Shown here: in pieces, positions 13,645 through 18,077 of the stretch
Position numbering within the stretch: the stretch's first letter is position 1
Layout: the number at the start of each line of letters is the position of its first letter
Assembly: GCA_001800495.1 (NCBI GenBank)
Contig: MGVM01000007.1
Span: 1 to 18,077 of the forward strand
DNA: 18,077 nucleotides
Source: Elusimicrobia bacterium RIFOXYB2_FULL_48_7
GTDB lineage: Bacteria; Elusimicrobiota; Endomicrobiia; CG1-02-37-114; XYA2-FULL-39-19
Direction of reading: 5' to 3'
Notes under the pieces: generated by a model
What the model was told of the DNA's origin: nothing
Seen by the model: only the letters and a program-made list of their open reading frames with translations
The model's database searches: none
Position numbers and translations under genes: made by a program

Positions 13645-14767
13645 GGAATGTATTTGGCCTAACTTTTACACCTCCGCCTAATGTCGATAATATCCCTGAC
13701 TTTGACATACTCAAAGACTCACTCTTCCGCATTTCAGTTATTGTATTATTGTAATCCATGTACGCTTTTTTTACGAGACCATCAGTATTTCCAAACATTA
13801 AAGTGAGTCTATTTTCTAATACAGTACCACGATCATTTTTCAATTCATTCCACATCCGTGTTAAACTTCCGAACGCAATTACAAAATGATTAAAACATTC
13901 TGGATTCTTTTTCCATTTTTCACTTAGTAGCTCCATTGGGCTTGATGTTGTTGGGTTATTGACTTCATAGTATCCATTTTTATTTCTTTCATTTATACTG
14001 TTAAGAATCGTTGTCATAGCATCGGATAGGTTTATTTCATTCTTGTAATGTTCTGCGGCCAGGGTTGTGAGTACTATTGAAACTGGAGCTTGTTCAATAA
14101 TATCTTTATAAACGTTATTACGCCATCTTTTAAGCAACTGGACAACACGTTTTAAAGGTGGTTTGTCATAGAAGGGTTCGTTCTCTGGTAGATGTTCAAG
14201 TTTTGCCGCTTTATTTAAAATATCTCTTGGTATTTTGCATCGTTCTTCAAACCAATTTGCATATCCTTTCGGATTGGTCGGTATCCACACACCTACTCCG
14301 CCATTTTCTTGTTTATCTGGAATAAATATGCAGGTTCCTGTATCATTTGTATTTGGCATCGCCGGTACAATATCCAGATGAAACTGTCTTTTATAGTTTA
14401 TTCTCACACATCTCTTTTTTAGTTCAGCTATATCCGAATAATTTGAATTTGATTTAATTGTTTGATAAACAGCATTCAATAATTCTTTTGGATTTATCAT
14501 GCTATTAACATTTCCAAATTCACATATCATGTCGAGATCATACTCTTCATTACCTATTGGTTTTATGGTTGTCCCTATTTTCAAAGAACCTTGTGGGTAT
14601 ATTGCCGGCTTATTGGCAGCCAAATCACTTTTTTCCGCAAGCCAATTACCTACCGCCTTATAACTTTCTTCTGCCGATCCATAAAGAGAGTCTGATATTT
14701 GCAGATTTATGCATAGCCGTTCCAAAATGTAGTCAATTGGGTGTATTGTTGCTCTTGTTTGATTCAT
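13634..14767 (-). CDS. CBASS CD-NTase (cyclic oligonucleotide synthase)
   Basis: CD-NTases make cyclic di- or trinucleotides on phage infection. The 377-residue product has the nucleotidyltransferase core YPQGSLKIGTTIKP with Gly60-Ser61, the metal-binding YDLDM (Asp77 and Asp79), and the third acidic residue in FHLDIVP (Asp132). The helical C-terminal half is as expected. It starts inside the patatin stop codon (ATGA). The sequence layout resembles clade G enzymes found with stand-alone E2 proteins, but I do not assign the clade firmly. The tail ends in TFHGD, with a penultimate glycine that could matter for E2-mediated attachment. The product nucleotide cannot be read from sequence. Confidence 0.92.
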   Translation of the reverse strand: MNQTRATIHPIDYILERLCINLQISDSLYGSAEESYKAVGNWLAEKSDLAANKPAIYPQGSLKIGTTIKPIGNEEYDLDMICEFGNVNSMINPKELLNAVYQTIKSNSNYSDIAELKKRCVRINYKRQFHLDIVPAMPNTNDTGTCIFIPDKQENGGVGVWIPTNPKGYANWFEERCKIPRDILNKAAKLEHLPENEPFYDKPPLKRVVQLLKRWRNNVYKDIIEQAPVSIVLTTLAAEHYKNEINLSDAMTTILNSINERNKNGYYEVNNPTTSSPMELLSEKWKKNPECFNHFVIAFGSLTRMWNELKNDRGTVLENRLTLMFGNTDGLVKKAYMDYNNTITEMRKSESLSMSKSGILSTLGGGVKVRPNTFHGD

Positions 14768-15735
14768 TTCAGTTCTCCTTGATGTTCATTTTCTTTGTGA
14801 TATGGGACAAACAGATCCACTTTTTTGTCAAAGAATACATCCTTTACTTTCTCAAATAGTATTCTTGCTTCATTTCTGCCCAACCCAGCCAGTGATTCAA
14901 TCTCTTTTATACTATCCATCTTAAAACGCCCATTAGGAAATATTGGATCAACTCTAATTATATTTTCATTACCGGCCAAGATTTTAGCTATTCCTATTGC
15001 TGATGAAGATTGCCCTGCCATAAATGTTTCTGGCAATTTATTTATCCAGTAAGTTATTCCTACAGAATAATTTCTTCCTTTCTTCAAATCAAACGGCGTA
15101 GCAGTACATCCAAGGCTTAATACCTTAATTGCATTAGCTGGCCAATTAAGAACTCCTATTGCTTCTACAACTGCCACGTCTATTGGGTTATTAGCCCATA
15201 AGCCACCGTCGCATAATGGGATTCCAGATACTCCACGGTATGAAGGGAAATAGGTCGGCGCAGCTGCTGTTGCCATCGCAACATCAACCACACTTTCCTT
15301 GTAATCGTATTTAAATCGTTCATGATGCGCGGTTTTGTATACATGTATTTCGCCTTTTTCAATATTAAACGAAGGGATAACGAGTCTTACCAAGCTCGCT
15401 CCTAGTTTTCTTTTCCCGTACTTTTTTTCAAGTGCTTGTTTAAGTGGGCCATTGTCGTATTTTGCATAAATAAACCTGCGCATGCATTTTAATAACCCGT
15501 TTCCCTTGAATATTTCTGGACCAAGCTGTTTATAAAAATCTACCATCTCTTTTGCTGAATATCCAAGCCCGATACCTAAAGCTAGTATACCACCAGTAGA
15601 CGAACCCACAATTAGATCAAAATATTCACTCGTTTTGCCTGATATATTTTCTTCAATCGCCGCTAAGAACGAAGCAGGAAAAATGCCTTTTATGCCACCA
15701 CCATCAATTGAAAGAATTCGGTACTTGTCACTCAC
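14764..15735 (-). CDS. capV: Patatin-like phospholipase, CBASS effector (CapV type)
   Basis: CapV-type effectors bind the cyclic nucleotide and degrade membrane phospholipid, killing the infected cell. The 323-residue product has the patatin oxyanion loop SIDGGGIKG (9-17), the nucleophile elbow VGSSTGG with Ser46, and the catalytic DGG with Asp176 in LCDGGLWANNP. I chose a GTG start at 15735 because GGGAGGA lies just before it; a TTG at 15747 would place the start inside that ribosome-binding site. The gene begins 61 bp after the LexA-like gene and shares an ATGA overlap with the CD-NTase. Confidence 0.92.
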   Translation of the reverse strand: MSDKYRILSIDGGGIKGIFPASFLAAIEENISGKTSEYFDLIVGSSTGGILALGIGLGYSAKEMVDFYKQLGPEIFKGNGLLKCMRRFIYAKYDNGPLKQALEKKYGKRKLGASLVRLVIPSFNIEKGEIHVYKTAHHERFKYDYKESVVDVAMATAAAPTYFPSYRGVSGIPLCDGGLWANNPIDVAVVEAIGVLNWPANAIKVLSLGCTATPFDLKKGRNYSVGITYWINKLPETFMAGQSSSAIGIAKILAGNENIIRVDPIFPNGRFKMDSIKEIESLAGLGRNEARILFEKVKDVFFDKKVDLFVPYHKENEHQGELK

Positions 15736-15796
15736 ATTTCCTCCCAATGGTTTTCAAAAATCCTAGAGATTGTTTCGTTAATTTATTGTACACCGT

Positions 15797-16417
15797 TTAG
15801 TTTCCTATAAAGCTGGGATAGTTTTTAATAACAACACCCTGTATTTTAAAATCTTTCGTCAGAATAATCGGATTATATTCTTTACTTGTAGACCTCGGTT
15901 TCAAGACGATATGGTCATTAAAGGAATGGAATTCTTTCAGTGTTGCTTCATCATCGATTAAAGCGACAACAAAATCACCATTGTTCGCCGTTGATTGTTG
16001 ACGAATAAGAATCATGTTGCCATTCTCGATTCCAACTTTGTTCATAGAGTTTCCCGAGGCCTTTAAGAAAAAATATCTATATGGTGGTTTAGCAATTTTA
16101 ACAGATACTGGAATTTTCATCTCGATATTTTCTACCGCTAAGAGGGGTGTTCCGCAGGCGATTGTGCCTACGAATGGAACATCAACAGTTTGGGCACTTG
16201 TATCGGGGCCTTCAGTTTGTTTAACAATTTGAAGCTCTCGTTTTGATTTTCTGCGAAGATATCCTTTTTCTACTAATTGCGAAATTATCAATGCTCCGGT
16301 TCGCGGAGAACTAAACCCTAAAGACTTTGATAGCTTTCGTACCGTTAGAGTTTGCCCATTATGCATAAGTTCATTACGTATTAAACGAATCGCTTTTGAT
16401 TCTTTGTCAGATAACAT
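15797..16417 (-). CDS. LexA/UmuD-like self-cleaving repressor
   Basis: The 206-residue product has an N-terminal LexA-type winged helix (RKLSKSLGFSSPRTGALIIS and following, 27-60) and a C-terminal S24 peptidase domain. The cleavage site is likely Cys88-Gly89 in IACGTP, the C-G type seen in UmuD. The catalytic Ser124 lies in SGNSM and Lys161 in ATLKEF, 37 residues apart as in E. coli LexA (Ser119, Lys156). I chose the ATG at 16417 because AGGAGG precedes it at the right distance; the reading frame stays open upstream to 16585 but without support. It lies directly before the CBASS genes and has repeated GTATAC boxes over its own promoter, so it is probably a local, DNA-damage-inactivated repressor. 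It could instead be the element's phage-type repressor. Confidence 0.9.
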   Translation of the reverse strand: MLSDKESKAIRLIRNELMHNGQTLTVRKLSKSLGFSSPRTGALIISQLVEKGYLRRKSKRELQIVKQTEGPDTSAQTVDVPFVGTIACGTPLLAVENIEMKIPVSVKIAKPPYRYFFLKASGNSMNKVGIENGNMILIRQQSTANNGDFVVALIDDEATLKEFHSFNDHIVLKPRSTSKEYNPIILTKDFKIQGVVIKNYPSFIGN

Positions 16418-16434
16418 AAATCCTCCTGTCCTAA

Positions 16435-16473
16435 GTATACAACAGTATACAACATGTATACGCGTGTTGTCAA
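16435..16473 (-). promoter_or_regulatory. Promoter and GTATAC operator array of the LexA-like repressor
   Basis: On the - strand TTGACA (16468-16473), an 18-bp spacer and TATACT (16444-16449) form a strong promoter. Three palindromic GTATAC boxes lie at 16435-16440, 16445-16450 and 16456-16461, spaced 10 and 11 bp, so on one face of the helix. Read leftward, TGTTGTATAC is repeated in perfect tandem. ACAAC at the -35 side and GTTGT form an outer inverted repeat. The boxes cover the -10 element and spacer, as expected for autorepression. Confidence 0.75.
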
Positions 16474-16594
16474 TAACCCTTAATAAAAACCTTATGTCAC
16501 CCATGAAATTCCCAAAATCCCTACCAGACATTTTGCAAAACAAACTTTTCCCTATTAGCCTGAATAAATCCTGAAATTCACACACGGGACACTA

Positions 16595-16636
16595 GGGGGG
16601 TATAGCCTTCATAAGAAGACTATATTAACGCCCCCC
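16595..16636. repeat. GC-clamped dyad upstream of the small-gene run
   Basis: TATAGCCTTC-ATAA-GAAGACTATA (16601-16624) is a 10-bp inverted repeat with one mismatch. It is flanked by GGGGGG (16595-16600) and CCCCCC (16631-16636), which can extend the pairing with a six-base TTAACG bulge on one side. It could be an operator, an origin-type structure or a leader hairpin; TATATT inside it could also be a -10 element for the rightward genes. Confidence 0.55.
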
Positions 16637-16678
16637 GGGGTCTTTTCAGGCAACCAGCCAAAAAGGATGGTGATTACT

Positions 16679-16864
16679 ATGAAAAACAAACGTTATGTTA
16701 GCAAAACTAACGTCTATGAATCAGCTATTAAAGCTGGTTCATGGATTGGCGCATTCTTTGGAAGCATGATTAATGCTTCTAAAGATGTTGCTGATTTCGG
16801 CTATAAAGTAGCCAAGAAATCAGTCAAAGCAGCTAGCAAATCATACAAAGAAACTATTAGATAG
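16679..16864 (+). CDS. Small hypothetical protein with glycine- and alanine-rich helices
   Basis: The family is not recognised. The 61-residue product starts MKNKRYVSKTNVYESAIKAG and has a moderately hydrophobic middle (GSWIGAFFGSMI) and a basic, Ala/Lys-rich end. It is likely amphipathic and possibly membrane-associated. I chose the ATG at 16679 because AAGGATGGTGAT before it pairs well with the ribosome; the in-frame ATG at 16667 lies inside that site. It is first in a run of small + strand genes. Confidence 0.65.
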   Translation: MKNKRYVSKTNVYESAIKAGSWIGAFFGSMINASKDVADFGYKVAKKSVKAASKSYKETIR

Positions 16865-16937
16865 TTCTTTGTATAGACGTAGTAAAAGTATTGTAGATGC
16901 GAAAACTATATCAGTACAAAAAGGAGGTGAATGCCAC

Positions 16938-17159
16938 ATGAAAACCATATTAGTAGTTATGGGTTTGTTTACGTTTATATGTTACAAACGCTACACAAAC
17001 TTCAAGAAGGCAGAAAGGACACTTAATGCAGCTATATCGAGAATGAAAGGTGTACTTGAAGACGAAGCCGCAGAAAAACTTGAAGATGACATGTATTTTA
17101 ACATTCGTCATCTGGATGCAGAACATGAATGGGAACTGAATGGTTGTAGACACGATTAA
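16938..17159 (+). CDS. Small membrane-anchored hypothetical protein
   Basis: The 73-residue product begins with a single hydrophobic segment (TILVVMGLFTFICY, 3-16), then a basic stretch and an acidic helical C-terminal part (GVLEDEAAEKLEDDMYFN). It is probably anchored by its N-terminus with the acidic part in the cytoplasm. A near-perfect AAGGAGGTGA (16921-16930) fixes the start at 16938. No family is recognised. Confidence 0.7.
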   Translation: MKTILVVMGLFTFICYKRYTNFKKAERTLNAAISRMKGVLEDEAAEKLEDDMYFNIRHLDAEHEWELNGCRHD

Positions 17160-17180
17160 TTGAGAGGTGGCCACACCCTA

Positions 17181-17222
17181 ATGATGAGTATATCTGCCCG
17201 GTGGTGCAAGCAGACAAAGTGA
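17181..17222 (+). CDS. Possible 13-residue leader-like ORF
   Basis: ATG ATG opens MMSISARWCKQTK and then TGA, behind GAGAGGTGG about ten bases upstream. Its stop lies 10 bp before the next small gene. Too short to support on its own; it could be a translated leader or chance. Confidence 0.25.
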   Translation: MMSISARWCKQTK

Positions 17223-17232
17223 GGTGATATAA

Positions 17233-17346
17233 ATGAGGAGACTGCATTTACAGTTGTATTTCGTTTACCGGCACACATTCAGAAGCAATGACTTCTCAGT
17301 CAAGTCATTCATCTGGGCGGTAAAAGCAGCAAAAGAGATTTATTGA
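17233..17346 (+). CDS. Very small basic hypothetical protein
   Basis: A 37-residue product, MRRLHLQLYFVYRHTFRSND and then FSVKSFIWAVKAAKEIY. GAGGTGAT lies five bases before the ATG, a match to the same strong ribosome-binding pattern used by its neighbours, which is the main support. The family is unknown. It is basic with one amphipathic helix at the C-terminus. Confidence 0.5.
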   Translation: MRRLHLQLYFVYRHTFRSNDFSVKSFIWAVKAAKEIY

Positions 17347-17390
17347 ATTTCAATTGCAGTAAAAATCAGTAAAACAAGGTGGTGAGAAAA

Positions 17391-17570
17391 ATGGCTAAAA
17401 TCTTTGACGACACTTGTAGATTAGTTGAAAGGATTCCGACAATTGAACTGACGACACATTTTGTCTGGTCAGTTCTGCATGAAAGTCTGGCTCCGGCAGA
17501 CAGAGTAAAATTAGTCGAGAAGTTAATGGACAAGGTTACAGAAGACAACTACAAAAGCGAGGAAAAATGA
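17391..17570 (+). CDS. Small helical hypothetical protein
   Basis: The 59-residue product starts MAKIFDDTCRLVERIPTIEL and continues with a helix-rich, charged segment (APADRVKLVEKLMDKVTED). AAGGTGGTGA precedes the ATG at 17391; the in-frame ATG at 17379 overlaps that site and is unlikely. The stop shares ATGA with the next gene. No family is recognised. Confidence 0.65.
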   Translation: MAKIFDDTCRLVERIPTIELTTHFVWSVLHESLAPADRVKLVEKLMDKVTEDNYKSEEK

Positions 17571-17742
17571 ACAGGTTACCGATTTTCAGAATTGAGAACA
17601 AATTGTATTTTGTGGATCTACGATTGCGGCAGCTAAGGCGGGTAATCCTCACGATTTTATAGACTTCGATGATGTCTATGCTCTGATGGATTATCTGCAC
17701 GAAAATAAGGCCAAAAAGGAGGTGTCAGAAATAGTTAGGTAA
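17567..17742 (+). pseudogene. Small hypothetical gene with an apparent one-base frameshift
   Basis: The first frame reads MNRLPIFRIENKLYFVDLRL and then RQLRRV before running to a TAG at 17660-17662 (31 residues). A second frame takes over near 17640 and reads NPHDFIDFDDVYALMDYLHE and on to EIVR, ending at TAA (17740-17742). The combined product, ...FVDLRLRQLRRV-NPHDFIDF..., resembles small phage and plasmid proteins with a VDxRLxxxRNVxNPHD pattern, so I infer one gene broken by an indel near 17636-17645. A real frameshift, a sequencing error or programmed frameshifting all remain possible. Confidence 0.5.
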
Positions 17743-17757
17743 CGGATAATCAAGCAT

Positions 17758-17776
17758 ACCTGAATATTTATCAGGT
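17758..17776. promoter_or_regulatory. Small perfect inverted repeat
   Basis: ACCTGA-ATATTTA-TCAGGT lies 26 bp upstream of the last gene. It has no T-run after it, so it is more like an operator or RNA hairpin than a terminator. Confidence 0.3.
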
Positions 17777-17802
17777 AAATCTAATTTTAAAGGAGAACTA
17801 CA

Positions 17803-18077
17803 ATGTCAAGCAAAAACGGATTGTTGAACAACGCGCAGCGTAAAGCATTAGAAGGGCAGTTAAAGGTCATTTACGAGAGGAAAATCAATGATGCTCGTAA
17901 ACATAACGAAGCCCTTCAGGAACAAATCCAGGACGAAGTCCGGAACAAGCTTGGTTACAAAATAATCAAGCAAAAGATTCAACAGTTAGAAGACCAGCAG
18001 AAACTGCTTGAAAAACAGTTGGAAGAGATAGGTTTCGATTCAAACGGGAACCTACTGACCACTTGGGACCGGAAAAG
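17803..18077 (+). CDS. Coiled-coil hypothetical protein (3' partial)
   Basis: At least 91 residues are inside the window, starting MSSKNGLLNNAQRKALEGQL. A long charged helix with heptad-like spacing (about residues 10-80, rich in Lys, Glu and Gln) suggests a coiled coil. AAAGGAG lies seven bases before the ATG. It continues beyond the window end. No family can be named; the neighbours suggest a mobile-element gene. Confidence 0.65.
   Translation, partial: MSSKNGLLNNAQRKALEGQLKVIYERKINDARKHNEALQEQIQDEVRNKLGYKIIKQKIQQLEDQQKLLEKQLEEIGFDSNGNLLTTWDRK

Larger units (their letters stand above)
16418..16678. other. Divergent intergenic region between the repressor and the small-gene run
   Basis: It contains the repressor promoter and operator array near 16435-16473 and the GC-clamped dyad at 16595-16636. 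The 100 bases between them hold no gene I can support. The open frame that extends the repressor gene across this region lacks a ribosome-binding site. Confidence 0.6.

Noticed and set aside
16418..16585. A 56-residue N-terminal extension of the LexA-like repressor
   Set aside because: The extension crosses the promoter and GTATAC operator array, has no ribosome-binding site, and the ATG at 16417 has AGGAGG at the right distance and matches the usual LexA N-terminus.

Overview
The window looks like a chromosomal segment of an uncultivated anaerobic bacterium with a mobile or accessory region inserted next to a tRNA gene. The left part (1-5852) is orderly and moderately GC-rich, with overlapping metabolic genes. 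The right part (about 6025-18077) is visibly more AT-rich, has different gene style and orientation, and carries defence, regulatory and small hypothetical genes. I cannot name the phylum from sequence alone. The proteins on the left are not close to a model organism that I recognise.

Region 1 (1-5852, all + strand) is a compact pyrimidine operon. It holds the 3' end of pyrC (dihydroorotase), then pyrK, pyrD (class 1B dihydroorotate dehydrogenase with its electron-transfer subunit), pyrF and pyrE. With almost no gap these are followed by a LarA-type nickel-pincer racemase and a GlcD/D-lactate-dehydrogenase-type FAD oxidase. The last two together would interconvert and oxidise a 2-hydroxyacid such as lactate.

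Region 2 (5853-6281) is a junction. It has two 42-bp tandem hairpin repeats and then the 5' half of a tRNA-Val(TAC) gene that stops just after the anticodon loop. About 250 bp of gene-free sequence rich in short direct repeats follows. This is what one end of a site-specifically integrated element could look like.

Region 3 (6282-11569, all - strand) is an eight-gene cluster that I regard as a probable lipid-modifying cassette. In transcription order it holds a MarR regulator, a tetraether-synthase-like (Tes/MSS family) radical SAM enzyme, an isoprenylcysteine-methyltransferase-like membrane enzyme, a DUF4395-like membrane protein, a variant Lgt-like transferase, two tandem paralogous small membrane proteins and a monoacylglycerol-lipase-like alpha/beta hydrolase. 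The first seven genes overlap or are 15 bp apart, and the hydrolase follows after 28 bp. The promoter before marR has a perfect palindromic operator candidate.

Region 4 (11823-12310, + strand) holds two tandem, ATGA-overlapping ribbon-helix-helix-like small proteins behind a good promoter.

Region 5 (12422-16417, - strand) is an anti-phage CBASS operon of the short type II layout (patatin effector, CD-NTase, stand-alone E2-like protein). It is preceded by a LexA/UmuD-like self-cleaving repressor with three GTATAC boxes over its own promoter. It is followed by a putative lipoprotein and a 108-residue helical protein in the same run of genes. The layout suggests defence under DNA-damage-responsive control.

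Region 6 (16600-18077, + strand) is a run of very small genes, each behind a strong Shine-Dalgarno site, as in phages and conjugative elements. One of them appears frameshifted. The last gene runs off the window.
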